Shown piece after piece: positions 1 through 7,176 of a DNA stretch of 18,839 nucleotides. Below the pieces are notes generated by a model, which was not told where the DNA came from, ran no database searches, and saw only the letters and a program-made list of their open reading frames with translations. How positions within the stretch are numbered: position 1 is the stretch's first letter; each line of letters starts with the position of its first letter. The translations under genes and the position numbers were made by a program. Origin of the DNA: an uncultured Cellvibrio sp. (GTDB lineage: Bacteria > Pseudomonadota > Gammaproteobacteria > Pseudomonadales > Cellvibrionaceae). The DNA lies in contig CAMPIG010000039.1 of the NCBI GenBank assembly GCA_946886255.1, positions 1 to 18,839 on the forward strand, in the 5' to 3' direction.

Positions 1-1389
1 AAATGCCGGTTCAATGACCGGTGCAGCGCGCGGCTCTTCGCGCCCCTGTACCAGATCAGCACCGCGCGCGTAGAGCACCTTGGTGTTGGGAGAAACAGCG
101 GCGCGAATGCCCTGCAATACGGTCACCGGTGTGGCGGGCGTGCCGTAGTAATTGCCCAGCAGCGCCATAACATCGTCAGCCGTCGGGCCAATAACCGCGA
201 GGGTGCCGATGTCTTTGGCGAGCGGCAGCGCACCGGTGTTTTTCAGCAACACCATCGAGGATTGCGCCGCCCGGCGCGCCAGTTGGTCGTGCGCCGGTGC
301 CTGGTTTACCGAATAGGGGATTTGTGCAAATAGCACCTGTTCAGCCGGGTCAAACATGCCCAGCCGAAAGCGGGTGTACATCAAACGGGTCAAGGCCGCG
401 TCAATCTCCGCTTCGCTGATCAGCTCTTGCTTGACGGCACCGAGCAAGGCCTCATAGGTTCTGCCGCAATTTAACTCAGTACCCTTTTTAACACCGAGCG
501 CCGCAGCCGCCTCCGGGGTGGAGACAATCTTGTGGTAGCGGTAGATGTCTTCGATGGAATCGCAATCAGAGACCACATAGCCATCAAAACCCCAGTCTTT
601 GCGCAGGATATCAATGAGCAGGCGTTGACTGGCGGAGGCGGACTCACCGTAGACTCGGTTGTAAGCCCCCATGACCGAGGCTACCTGCGCATCCTGCACC
701 AGCGCGCGAAAGGCCGGCAGGTAAGTTTCGTAGAGATCCCGTTCGCTGGGATGCACATCGAAATAGTGGCGATCTGCCTCCGGCCCGCTGTGCACCGCAA
801 AGTGTTTGGCTGTTGCATCTACCTTGCGATACTTCGGATGTTCGCCCTGCAGGCCTTTAACAAAAGCCACGCCCATCTGCGACGTCAGGAAGGGATCTTC
901 GCCGTAGGTTTCCTGGCCGCGTCCCCAGCGGGGATCGCGAAAGATGTTGATATTGGGCGACCAAAAGGTCAGCCCCTGATAGCGCAGGCGCAAGCCACGA
1001 CTGGCAAACTCATGGTGCTTGGCCCGCCCTTCATCACTGATCACCCTGGCAACCTCGCCCATCAGCTCCGGATCAAAGGTCGCGGCCAGTCCGATCGCCT
1101 GGGGAAAAACAGTCGCCGAACCGGCGCGGGCGACGCCGTGCAAGGCTTCATTCCACCACTCATAGGCGGGCACCTCCAGGCGAGGAATGGCGGGAGCGTT
1201 GTTCATCATCTGCCCGATCTTTTCTTCCAGTGTCATATGCGCCACCAGATCAGCTGCACGTTCCTCGAACGAACGCTGGATATCACGGTAGATGGGCTGC
1301 TCAGCAGACGGATCCGGTGCGGCTTGCACAGCGCCAGCTAAAAGAAACAAACCGAAGAGAAACAGATGGTGGAGCTGCTGCATGTTCAT
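1..1389 (-). CDS. GH3 beta-glucosidase/beta-xylosidase, exported (3' end outside window)
   Basis: Glycoside hydrolase family 3 enzyme that removes sugar residues from the non-reducing ends of oligosaccharides, probably in the periplasm or outside the cell. The 463 visible codons are open to the window edge. Residues 1-23 form a signal peptide ending AGAVQA. The TIM-barrel domain follows: TLEEKIGQM near 53, then the block FWSPNINIFRDPRWGRGQE, ETYGEDP, ATAKHFAVHSGPE and YNRVYGE. The nucleophile is expected at Asp275 in VVSDCDSI. The second domain begins around SSMVLLKNTGALPL and VIGPTADD. The SDC rather than SDW context and the RDPRWGRGQE block resemble the beta-xylosidase-type branch of GH3, so beta-xylosidase or arabinosidase activity is as likely as beta-glucosidase. 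Family members are usually about 700-900 residues, so roughly half is missing. The start is the first of two nearby ATGs, 9 nt after GAGGA. Family certain; substrate not. Confidence 0.93.
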   Translation of the reverse strand, partial: MNMQQLHHLFLFGLFLLAGAVQAAPDPSAEQPIYRDIQRSFEERAADLVAHMTLEEKIGQMMNNAPAIPRLEVPAYEWWNEALHGVARAGSATVFPQAIGLAATFDPELMGEVARVISDEGRAKHHEFASRGLRLRYQGLTFWSPNINIFRDPRWGRGQETYGEDPFLTSQMGVAFVKGLQGEHPKYRKVDATAKHFAVHSGPEADRHYFDVHPSERDLYETYLPAFRALVQDAQVASVMGAYNRVYGESASASQRLLIDILRKDWGFDGYVVSDCDSIEDIYRYHKIVSTPEAAAALGVKKGTELNCGRTYEALLGAVKQELISEAEIDAALTRLMYTRFRLGMFDPAEQVLFAQIPYSVNQAPAHDQLARRAAQSSMVLLKNTGALPLAKDIGTLAVIGPTADDVMALLGNYYGTPATPVTVLQGIRAAVSPNTKVLYARGADLVQGREEPRAAPVIEPAF

Positions 1390-1437
1390 TGCTGTGAGTC
1401 CTCGCAAGTCAGCGATTTAGCCTTTATTGTTTTTGAG

Positions 1438-1466
1438 ACTATAACTATTGCATTGCTTGTATACAA
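1438..1466 (-). promoter_or_regulatory. Sigma-70-like promoter of the GH3 gene
   Basis: On the minus strand, TTGTAT (1466-1461) and TATAGT (1443-1438) are separated by exactly 17 nt, a good match to sigma-70 -35 and -10 boxes. The -10 lies about 50 nt upstream of the GH3 start. No better candidate was seen in the 166-nt gap to coq7. Confidence 0.55.
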
Positions 1467-1467
1467 G
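1456..1467. promoter_or_regulatory. Perfect 12-bp palindrome overlapping the GH3 -35 box (operator candidate)
   Basis: CTTGTATACAAG is a perfect 12-bp palindrome that contains the predicted -35 box of the GH3 gene. Its core TTGT-AT-ACAA resembles operators of the FadR-type GntR regulators (TNGT..ACNA pattern). Position over the -35 box would suit repression. The regulator is not in the window; binding is inferred. Confidence 0.4.
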
Positions 1468-1555
1468 GCGTGTAACCTGCGGCCACGTTCAAGCTGCCCG
1501 GGCCGGACTTATTCGTTACAATGCGGTTTTCTGTTCGCCACACGAGACTCATGCC

Positions 1556-2203
1556 ATGCCCGGAATCCAACTCAGCTTTGTTGATCGTTTGATTGTGCAA
1601 GCCGACCGCGCATTGCGCACCCTGGCCGGCGCCAGTGACCTGACTGCCGAACGTCCCTCTCCCGCCACAACGCTGTACGAAACCGAATTAAATGAACAAG
1701 AGAAGCGCCACGCCGCCGGGTTAATGCGTGTAAATCACGCTGGGGAAGTTTGCGCCCAGGCGCTGTATCAGGGTCAGGCACTGACTGCGAAACTGCCCGA
1801 TGTGCGCGCCGAAATGGAAAAAGCCGCCGCTGAAGAGGTGGATCATCTGGTCTGGTGTCAGCAGCGCCTTGATGAATTAGGTAGTCACACCAGCTACCTC
1901 AACCCGCTATGGTATGGATTGTCCTTTGCCATCGGCGCCGGCGCCGGACTCGTCAGTGATCGTGTCAGCCTTGGTTTTGTGGCCGCCACTGAAGATCAGG
2001 TGTGCCAGCATTTAAACAGCCATCTGGCCAAACTGCCGGAGCAGGATGCCAGGAGTCGCGCCGTGGTCGAGCAGATGCTGGAAGACGAAGCCCGCCATGC
2101 CGATGCCGCATTGGCCGCTGGTGGTATGGATTTTCCTGCGCCAGTGAAAGTCATGATGACGCTGGTATCCAAAGCGATGACATTCAGCAGTTACCGTCTC
2201 TGA
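1556..2203 (+). CDS. coq7: 2-polyprenyl-3-methyl-6-methoxy-1,4-benzoquinone monooxygenase (ubiquinone biosynthesis)
   Basis: Di-iron hydroxylase that adds the penultimate ring hydroxyl (demethoxyubiquinol hydroxylation) in ubiquinone biosynthesis, acting at the inner membrane. From the ATG at 1556 it is 215 aa, the usual length for the Pseudomonas-type Coq7. The iron ligands of the ferritin-like four-helix fold are visible: Glu64 in NHAGEV, Glu94 and His97 in EEVDH, Glu146 in ATEDQ, and Glu178 and His181 in EDEARH. The frame is open upstream to 1448, but the extra 36 residues are not family-like, so the ATG giving [12 protein letters not shown] was chosen. Its ribosome site is weak (GAGAC). 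A possible -10 (TACAAT, 1517-1522) lies upstream without a convincing -35. The gene is divergent from the GH3 gene. Confidence 0.95.
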   Translation: MPGIQLSFVDRLIVQADRALRTLAGASDLTAERPSPATTLYETELNEQEKRHAAGLMRVNHAGEVCAQALYQGQALTAKLPDVRAEMEKAAAEEVDHLVWCQQRLDELGSHTSYLNPLWYGLSFAIGAGAGLVSDRVSLGFVAATEDQVCQHLNSHLAKLPEQDARSRAVVEQMLEDEARHADAALAAGGMDFPAPVKVMMTLVSKAMTFSSYRL

Positions 2204-2207
2204 TCCT

Positions 2208-2237
2208 GGTGCCGCTTTACGCCTGCAGAGCGGCACC
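2208..2237 (+). terminator. Hairpin after coq7, possible weak terminator
   Basis: A perfect 9-bp stem, GGTGCCGCT pairing with AGCGGCACC around a 12-nt loop, begins 4 nt after the coq7 stop codon. It is not followed by a T run, so it may act as a weak or Rho-assisted terminator or as mRNA 3'-end protection. Confidence 0.45.
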
Positions 2238-2300
2238 TCCGTGTTAATCCGCGATCAAGTGCTAGACTTCGGTAAATCCATAAACATAAAGATATTGATC

Positions 2301-3017
2301 ATGTTCATCACCCGCTCGCTTCGCTGGTGGCTGGCAAGCACGGTGCTTGCCTACGCAGCCTGCGGCCACGCCGGTGCACCGCGCATCACCTTTTCTTGCT
2401 GGCTACCGGCCCACTCGGCCCACTTCATCAAATTGGAAGCGATCTACCGCGAGGCATTTGCAGCATTGGGCTATGAGTTTGTGATGCAGCATCGCCCCAC
2501 CCTGCGCGCTATTCAGGATGCCAACCACGGCACGAGTGATGGTGAATGTGCCAGAGACACCCATTATTTGGCGAGTGCGCCCGAGTCGCCTTTAATTAGA
2601 ATAGATGTGGTCGTTGCCAGTGCGGATTTGCAGGTGTGGAGCCATCAACCGGATGTCCGGATCGATAACCTCAGCGAACTGAACAGTGGCAAATACCGGC
2701 TGGGCTATATGCAAGGTTCCGCTGCCACCAAAAGTCTGCTGACCCCCGAGCGCCAACGGGATGCGCAAGGCCTCGTGACCAGCGAGATAGGTATAAAGAT
2801 GTTAAGCGCCGGACGCATTGATGCGCTGATTATTTCGGAGGCATCCGTTACGCGTATTCAGGCAGAAATGAAACTACCCAAGCCGATCTACCATGCCGGC
2901 ACCCTGTTTCGCCAATCCGCTTATGTACACTTGCACCCGCGTCATCGCGAACTGGTACCGACACTGACACGGGAATTACGGCAGCGCATCCCGGCGGGTG
3001 GTATCAGTCTGGAGTAA
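2301..3017 (+). CDS. Exported solute-binding-like protein (SBP_bac_3-type fold)
   Basis: A 238-aa protein resembling the periplasmic solute-binding domain of polar amino-acid transporters (SBP_bac_3). No permease or ATPase lies nearby, so transport is not implied; such stand-alone domains may instead bind small molecules for sensing. The first 25 or so residues form a signal peptide (RSLRWWLASTVLAYAACGHAGA). Family-like segments follow: EAIYREAFAALGYEF, then RIDVVVASADLQVW, the lobe-crossing stretch YRLGYMQGSAA, and a second lobe with IKMLSAGRIDALIISE. The ATG at 2301 was preferred to the in-frame ATG at 2241 because it puts the signal peptide at the N-terminus; its ribosome site is poor. A TGCTAGACT extended -10-like sequence lies at 2260-2268. 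In Pseudomonas, as I remember it, speD sits in this position between coq7 and the OsmC gene. Confidence 0.75.
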   Translation: MFITRSLRWWLASTVLAYAACGHAGAPRITFSCWLPAHSAHFIKLEAIYREAFAALGYEFVMQHRPTLRAIQDANHGTSDGECARDTHYLASAPESPLIRIDVVVASADLQVWSHQPDVRIDNLSELNSGKYRLGYMQGSAATKSLLTPERQRDAQGLVTSEIGIKMLSAGRIDALIISEASVTRIQAEMKLPKPIYHAGTLFRQSAYVHLHPRHRELVPTLTRELRQRIPAGGISLE

Positions 3018-3036
3018 CCACAGCCAAACGGCGCCG

Positions 3037-3459
3037 TTATTCCGGGGAACGGATTTCATAACTGTGGGTAATCTCAACGCCGCCCGCTTCCAGCATGATG
3101 GACGCGGAACAGTATTTGGTCGCCGACAGCTCCACTGCCCGTTTGACTTGCGGCTCTTTCAAATCCTTGCCGGTCACAATGAATTGCATATGGATTTTGG
3201 TAAAGGGTGACGGGACACCTTCAGCACGCTCCGCCTCCAGCTCTACACGACAATCGGTAACGGCCTGACGCGCCTTGGTCAGAATACTCATCACATCAAA
3301 TGATGAGCAACCACCCAATCCCAACAGCAACATCTCCATCGGACGCACACCCAAATTGCGCCCACCGTGATCCGGCGGACCATCCATCACTACCGAATGG
3401 CCACTGCCTGATTCGCCAATAAATTGCGCCCCATCTACCCATTTCACTGTTGCATGCAT
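3037..3459 (-). CDS. yhfA: OsmC family protein, YhfA type
   Basis: A 140-aa OsmC-family protein closely resembling E. coli YhfA. The family includes thiol-dependent peroxidases that detoxify organic hydroperoxides; YhfA itself has no settled function. The two conserved cysteines are Cys51 in GLGGCSSFD and Cys117 in TKYCSAS. Other family segments are HATVKWVDG at the N-terminus, RPMEMLLLGLGG before the first cysteine, and the terminal ITHSYEI. Length matches YhfA (about 134 aa). The gene is divergent from vfr, the same arrangement as yhfA/crp in E. coli and the OsmC gene/vfr in Pseudomonas, which supports orthology. The start has an AAGGG sequence about 8 nt upstream. It converges with the solute-binding-like gene across a 19-nt gap. 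Confidence 0.88.
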   Translation of the reverse strand: MHATVKWVDGAQFIGESGSGHSVVMDGPPDHGGRNLGVRPMEMLLLGLGGCSSFDVMSILTKARQAVTDCRVELEAERAEGVPSPFTKIHMQFIVTGKDLKEPQVKRAVELSATKYCSASIMLEAGGVEITHSYEIRSPE

Positions 3460-3502
3460 ATTCCAACCCTTTACTAATTATGGCTTTTTCAGGCCAGCAA
3501 GG

Positions 3503-3524
3503 TTATCACAGCAGCCGGTGATAA
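3503..3524. repeat. Inverted repeat TTATCAC-N8-GTGATAA in the yhfA/vfr divergent region
   Basis: Two perfect 7-bp arms (3503-3509 and 3518-3524) flank an 8-nt spacer in the intergenic space, about 45 nt upstream of the yhfA start. The half-sites are everted relative to a CRP site (TCAC..GTGA rather than GTGA..TCAC). It could be an operator for yhfA or a short hairpin; no regulator is indicated. Confidence 0.35.
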
Positions 3525-3597
3525 AGCGCCAATGTCACCAAAATCAACACCAGCGGCGCTGAGTTAAACTTTCTATAGACAACGAAGGACTCTAGGC

Positions 3598-3614
3598 TTA
3601 TAACTGCATCACAA
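3598..3614 (+). promoter_or_regulatory. Degenerate Vfr/CRP-like site upstream of vfr
   Basis: TTATAACTGCATCACAA carries a full right half-site (TCACA, 3609-3613) and only a weak left half compared with the CRP/Vfr pattern TGTGA-N6-TCACA. It is centred at 3605.5, about 70 nt before the start site expected from the -10 at 3664, a distance typical of class I activation. Vfr autoregulation is known in Pseudomonas aeruginosa; application here is inference. Confidence 0.25.
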
Positions 3615-3663
3615 AGTTTAGAGTCTGGCTCCGCATCGACTGGTACGCATTTTCGTTTCTGGT

Positions 3664-3669
3664 CATAAT
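3664..3669 (+). promoter_or_regulatory. -10 element candidate for vfr
   Basis: CATAAT matches the sigma-70 -10 box at five of six positions and lies about 50 nt upstream of the vfr TTG start. There is no good -35 at 17-18 nt (TGGTAC at 3641), which would fit dependence on an activator. Confidence 0.35.
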
Positions 3670-3719
3670 GCGCGCCATATCAACCTGATAAATCCTATAA
3701 AGCAAACTAGGAGCCCCCC

Positions 3720-4355
3720 TTGGTCGCTGTCTCACTAACGCCGCACATTAAGAATGTGGATGAGTTTTTAAGCCATTGTCACCGTCGCCGTTATCCCGCC
3801 AAGAGCACTATCATTTACGCGGGCGACAAAAGCGATTCGCTTTATTACATCGTCAAAGGATCAGTCACCGTACTGATCGAGGATGACGAAGGCCGCGAGA
3901 TGATCGTAGCCTACCTCAACGACGGCGACTTCTTCGGTGAGATGGGCTTGTTCGACGAAAAAGATTCACGTAGCGCTTGGGTTCGCGCCAAGTCGGAATG
4001 TGAAGTAGCTGAAATCAGCTACGCCAAGTTTCAGGAAATCTCTGAAGACCACCCCGAATTCCTCTTCGCCCTCGGCAGCCAGATGGCCCGTCGCCTGCGT
4101 GCGACTACTCGTAAAGTAGGCGATCTCGCCTTCCTTGATGTTACTGGCCGCGTCGCACGTACCTTGTTGGATTTGTGTAAAGAACCGGATGCGATGACTC
4201 ACCCGGATGGTATGCAGATCAAGATTACCCGCCAGGAGATTGGCCGTATCGTGGGTTGTTCCCGCGAGATGGTTGGCCGTGTACTCAAGACTCTGGAAGA
4301 TCAGGGGTTGGTACTGGTGAAAGGTAAGACTATGGTGGTTTACGGGACGCGTTAA
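3720..4355 (+). CDS. vfr: cAMP receptor protein, Vfr/CRP family transcription regulator
   Basis: A 211-aa CRP-family global regulator, strongly resembling Pseudomonas Vfr along its whole length. The N-terminal cyclic-nucleotide domain carries the phosphate-binding cassette with FFGEMGL (Glu74) and RSAW (Arg84, Ser85). The central dimer helix includes the block [20 protein letters not shown]. The C-terminal helix-turn-helix is at about 169-193, with Arg182, Glu183 and Arg187 in CSREMVGR matching the DNA contacts of CRP, so a TGTGA-type site is expected. The start is TTG, with AGGAG 6 nt upstream; this gives MVAV, the same N-terminus as known Vfr proteins. It is followed by a palindromic element and a bidirectional terminator, and converges with trpC, as in Pseudomonas. 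Orthologue names crp and vfr are interchangeable here. Confidence 0.97.
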   Translation: MVAVSLTPHIKNVDEFLSHCHRRRYPAKSTIIYAGDKSDSLYYIVKGSVTVLIEDDEGREMIVAYLNDGDFFGEMGLFDEKDSRSAWVRAKSECEVAEISYAKFQEISEDHPEFLFALGSQMARRLRATTRKVGDLAFLDVTGRVARTLLDLCKEPDAMTHPDGMQIKITRQEIGRIVGCSREMVGRVLKTLEDQGLVLVKGKTMVVYGTR

Positions 4356-4400
4356 CGGCTATTGCTGGCTGGTAGATATGTGCTTCGAATACGTTTGTCA

Positions 4401-4490
4401 TTAGGGCTTGTGTTTCGAAAACGCATGAATACATCCCTGTAGCTCCTTCAAGTCGTCCATGACTTGAAGGTTTCGAAACACAAGCCCTAA
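4401..4490. mobile_element. 90-bp nested-palindrome element, MITE-like or intergenic repeat
   Basis: Two perfect 20-bp inverted arms (4401-4420 and 4471-4490) end in TTAGGG and CCCTAA. Inside the right arm lies a second perfect stem, CCTTCAAGTC/GACTTGAAGG (4445-4454, 4461-4470) with a 6-nt loop, leaving 24 unpaired nt on the left. A TA dinucleotide is present at both ends (4402-4403, 4488-4489), as expected of IS630/mariner-type insertions into TA. It codes for nothing. It may also stop transcription after vfr. Mobility is inferred from structure only; no second copy is in the window. Confidence 0.55.
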
Positions 4491-4535
4491 CGCCAAACTC
4501 GCATTGCAGTAAACGATAAGGTCATCAGGTAAATT

Positions 4536-4562
4536 AAAAAGCCAGCTTTTAGCTGGTTTTTT
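4536..4562. terminator. Bidirectional intrinsic terminator between vfr and trpC
   Basis: The stem CCAGCT/AGCTGG with a 3-nt loop is flanked by an A run on the left and six T on the right, so it reads as a Rho-independent terminator on both strands. It lies 7 nt beyond the trpC stop and serves the convergent vfr and trpEGDC transcripts. Confidence 0.85.
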
Positions 4563-4568
4563 CGTTAC

Positions 4569-5366
4569 TTAGCTAAAGAAAGTTCTCAGTGCTGCACCGG
4601 GGTCATCGGCACGCATGAAAGCCTCGCCTACCAAAAATGCATTCACGTTTTTATCGCGCATAGCTTTTACGTCGGCAGGTGACAGGATGCCGCTTTCTGT
4701 TACGACGATGCGCTCCGGGCCGATCTGGTCGAGCAGATCAAAGGTGGTTTGTAGGGTGACATCGAAGGTGTGCAGGTTACGGTTGTTGATGCCGATCAGC
4801 TTGTTCGGTAAGCCAAGCGCAATTTCAAGCTCAGCGGCGTCGTGGACTTCCACCAACACATCCAGCCCCAACTCCATCGCCAGGGTATTCAGATCCGCCA
4901 GTTTCTGCGGCTCCAGGGCCGATACGATCAGCAGTACGCAATCGGCGCCAATGGCGCGCGCTTCGTAGATCTGGTATTCATCCACCAGGAAATCTTTGCG
5001 GATCACCGGTAAATCCGTGGCGGCGCGAGCTTCTTGCAAATAAGTATCAGCTCCGTGGAAAAAATCCACATCGGTTAATACTGACAAACATGCTGCGCCG
5101 CCCCGCTCATAGCTACGCGCCAATTCTGCCGGGACGAAATGCTCGCGGATAATGCCTTTGCTGGGGGAGGCTTTTTTGATCTCGGCAATGACGCCGGATT
5201 CACCCGCTGCAACTTTGTCAGCAATCGCCTGTACGAAGCCGCGCACTGGCTGCGGGTGTACCAGGCTCTGTTTTAGGTCAGCGAGAGAAACGGTCTTTTT
5301 ACGTTCGGCAATCTCTTCCCATTTGCGGGCGATGATCTTGCGCAGTACGGTGGGTGTCTGGGTCAC
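4569..5366 (-). CDS. trpC: Indole-3-glycerol-phosphate synthase
   Basis: Closes CdRP to indole-3-glycerol phosphate in tryptophan synthesis. The 265-aa monofunctional TIM barrel has the usual length and motifs: [16 protein letters not shown] (phosphate and catalytic Lys region), [41 protein letters not shown] and VTESGI near the C-terminus. There is no fused TrpF domain, unlike the E. coli enzyme. The start is GTG, about 10 nt after AGAGGA; a nearby TTG is out of frame. It is the last gene of trpEGDC, 69 nt after trpD, followed by a strong terminator. trpF, trpB and trpA are not in the window, as in Pseudomonas where they lie elsewhere. Confidence 0.97.
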   Translation of the reverse strand: MTQTPTVLRKIIARKWEEIAERKKTVSLADLKQSLVHPQPVRGFVQAIADKVAAGESGVIAEIKKASPSKGIIREHFVPAELARSYERGGAACLSVLTDVDFFHGADTYLQEARAATDLPVIRKDFLVDEYQIYEARAIGADCVLLIVSALEPQKLADLNTLAMELGLDVLVEVHDAAELEIALGLPNKLIGINNRNLHTFDVTLQTTFDLLDQIGPERIVVTESGILSPADVKAMRDKNVNAFLVGEAFMRADDPGAALRTFFS

Positions 5367-5435
5367 GCGATTTCAATCCTCTTTGGCGACACCTGATCAA
5401 TGTTCGCGTCAGGTTTTTTCGGTTAATCGAAAAAC

Positions 5436-6467
5436 TTATTCAAGATATTGAGTGAAAGCAGCCAATTCGCGGATTTTCTCACCCGCGAGACTGCTGCCGA
5501 TAGCGTCTCGCGCCATCTCCACACCATCGGCCAGATTCGTGGCGACACCGCTGACATAGATCGCGGCGCCGGCATTCAGTGTGATGATGTCGGCGGCTTT
5601 TTCGGCGTATTGGCCGCGGCGATTACCCAAGGCATCCTTGATCAATAGCAACGAATCTTCCGCGTTCTGCACGCTCAGACCAATCAGGCTTTTACTTTGC
5701 ACACCGAAGTCTTCGGGCTTGATGATGTACTCTTTGATCTCACCATTTTTCAATTCGGCTACCTGGGTTTCACTGGCCAGACTGATTTCATCCAATCCGT
5801 CTTTGGCATGTACCACCATCACATGTTCGCTACCCAAGCGCGCCAAGACTTCAGCCATGGGTTTGCACAACTCACCGTTGAACACGCCGATAACCTGGCG
5901 TTTAACATTGGCCGGGTTGGTCATGGGACCGAGCATGTTGAAGATAGTGCGCAGTCCCAGTTCACGACGCGGGCCGATGGCATAGCGCATGGCGCTGTGA
6001 TGGGCTGGTGCAAACATAAAGCCCACACCAATTTCTTTAACACAACGGGCCACCTGCTCCGGTGTAATGTCGAGTTTTATGCCAGCGGCCTCCAGCACGT
6101 CGGCACTGCCGGCAGCACTGGAAACACCACGATTACCGTGCTTGGCCACGCGGCCACCGGCGGCAGCTACCACAAAAGCGCTGGCAGTGGAGATGTTAAA
6201 CAGGTTGGCACCGTCACCACCGGTACCGCAGGTATCCACCAGATATTCCGCTTCGATACTTACCTGGGTCGCCAACTCGCGCATGACCATGGCGGCACCG
6301 GTAATTTCGTCCAGGGTTTCGCCTTTCATGCGCAAGGCAACGAGAAACCCGCCGATTTGCGCCGGCGTCGCTACGCCGGTCATCACTTCGCGCATCACCA
6401 TGGTCATCTCGTCGGTCGAGAGATCAATATGCGCGACTAATTTATTCAGAGCTTGTTTGATATCCAT
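5436..6467 (-). CDS. trpD: Anthranilate phosphoribosyltransferase
   Basis: Transfers phosphoribose from PRPP to anthranilate. The product is 343 aa from the ATG at 6467. Motifs visible are the PRPP loop [29 protein letters not shown], the anthranilate-site region [20 protein letters not shown], and [11 protein letters not shown]. Three in-frame ATGs compete. The ATG giving [11 protein letters not shown] was chosen because it has AGGTGG 6 nt upstream and gives the same N-terminus as the Pseudomonas enzyme. The frame extends 8 codons further up to 6491. It is a separate protein and not fused to TrpG, unlike enterobacteria. It lies 124 nt after trpG, an unusually loose gap in this operon. Confidence 0.96.
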   Translation of the reverse strand: MDIKQALNKLVAHIDLSTDEMTMVMREVMTGVATPAQIGGFLVALRMKGETLDEITGAAMVMRELATQVSIEAEYLVDTCGTGGDGANLFNISTASAFVVAAAGGRVAKHGNRGVSSAAGSADVLEAAGIKLDITPEQVARCVKEIGVGFMFAPAHHSAMRYAIGPRRELGLRTIFNMLGPMTNPANVKRQVIGVFNGELCKPMAEVLARLGSEHVMVVHAKDGLDEISLASETQVAELKNGEIKEYIIKPEDFGVQSKSLIGLSVQNAEDSLLLIKDALGNRRGQYAEKAADIITLNAGAAIYVSGVATNLADGVEMARDAIGSSLAGEKIRELAAFTQYLE

Positions 6468-6551
6468 TGCCATCCACCTTGTTGTTACCATTTACGGTTT
6501 TGTGTGTGGGAAAAGCTTGTCAGCGACAGATTAAATTTACTTCAACAACCA

Positions 6552-6585
6552 CGCAATCGCACCGTCCCCTGACAGCCCGATTGCG
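6552..6585 (-). other. Hairpin in the trpG-trpD intercistronic gap
   Basis: An 8-bp perfect stem, CGCAATCG/CGATTGCG, encloses an 18-nt loop and begins 6 nt after the trpG stop. No T run follows, so it is more likely a processing or stability element than a terminator. Confidence 0.4.
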
Positions 6586-6591
6586 CGTCGT

Positions 6592-7173
6592 TTATACCCC
6601 ATTTAAAAAGTTGCGCAGCAATTCATGCCCCTGCTCAGTCAGGATAGATTCAGGATGAAATTGCACACCTTCCACTGCCAGGGTTTTATGGCGCACCCCC
6701 ATGATCTCCGCCATGCTGCCATCGGCATCCTGGGTCCAGGCAGTAATCTCCAGGCAATCTGGCAGGCTTTCTTTTTCGATCACCAGCGAATGATAACGGG
6801 TGGCCTGCAACGGGTTTTTCAAGCCGGTGAATACACCTTTATCCGCGTGATATACCGGCGAGGTTTTGCCGTGCATTACGTGTGGGGCGCGAATCACTTT
6901 GCCTCCAAAAGCCTGGCCAATACTTTGATGGCCGAGACAAATGCCGAGCAAGGGAATCTTGCCGGCGTATGTCTTGATGGTTTCCACCGAAATACCCGCC
7001 TCATTGGGCGTACAGGGGCCGGGTGAAATTACGATCTTTTCCGGCGCCAGGCGCGCAATGTCCTGCACCGTAATTTCATCATTGCGCACGACTTTCACAT
7101 CCGCTTTCAACTCGCCCAGATACTGCACCACGTTATAGGTAAAGGAATCGTAGTTGTCGATCATCAGAATCAT
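6592..7173 (-). CDS. trpG: Anthranilate synthase component II (glutamine amidotransferase)
   Basis: Supplies ammonia from glutamine to TrpE for anthranilate formation. It is a 193-aa class I glutamine amidotransferase with the complete triad: Cys79 in [13 protein letters not shown], and His173 and Glu175 in FHPESIL. The oxyanion-strand segment [11 protein letters not shown] is also present. The N-terminal [14 protein letters not shown] is the family signature. It begins 3 nt after the trpE stop codon, so the two subunits are probably made in equal amounts by translational coupling. As in other pseudomonad-type enzymes it may also serve p-aminobenzoate synthesis; that is a known possibility for the family and is not shown here. 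Confidence 0.96.
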   Translation of the reverse strand: MILMIDNYDSFTYNVVQYLGELKADVKVVRNDEITVQDIARLAPEKIVISPGPCTPNEAGISVETIKTYAGKIPLLGICLGHQSIGQAFGGKVIRAPHVMHGKTSPVYHADKGVFTGLKNPLQATRYHSLVIEKESLPDCLEITAWTQDADGSMAEIMGVRHKTLAVEGVQFHPESILTEQGHELLRNFLNGV

Positions 7174-7176
7174 GAT

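Noticed and set aside
532..1341. Plus-strand open frame of 269 codons opposite the GH3 gene
   Set aside because: It is antisense to a clear GH3 coding sequence and its translation has no recognisable domain.
3503..3524. CRP/Vfr binding site
   Set aside because: The half-sites are in the opposite orientation (TCAC first, GTGA second) with the wrong spacing.
4401..4490. Nested palindrome as an ordinary vfr terminator
   Set aside because: No T run follows the stem, and a typical terminator lies just downstream at 4536-4562, so a repeat element fits better; termination as a side effect remains possible.
5697..6440. Plus-strand open frame of 247 codons opposite trpD
   Set aside because: Shadow of trpD; His- and Gly-rich translation without family features.
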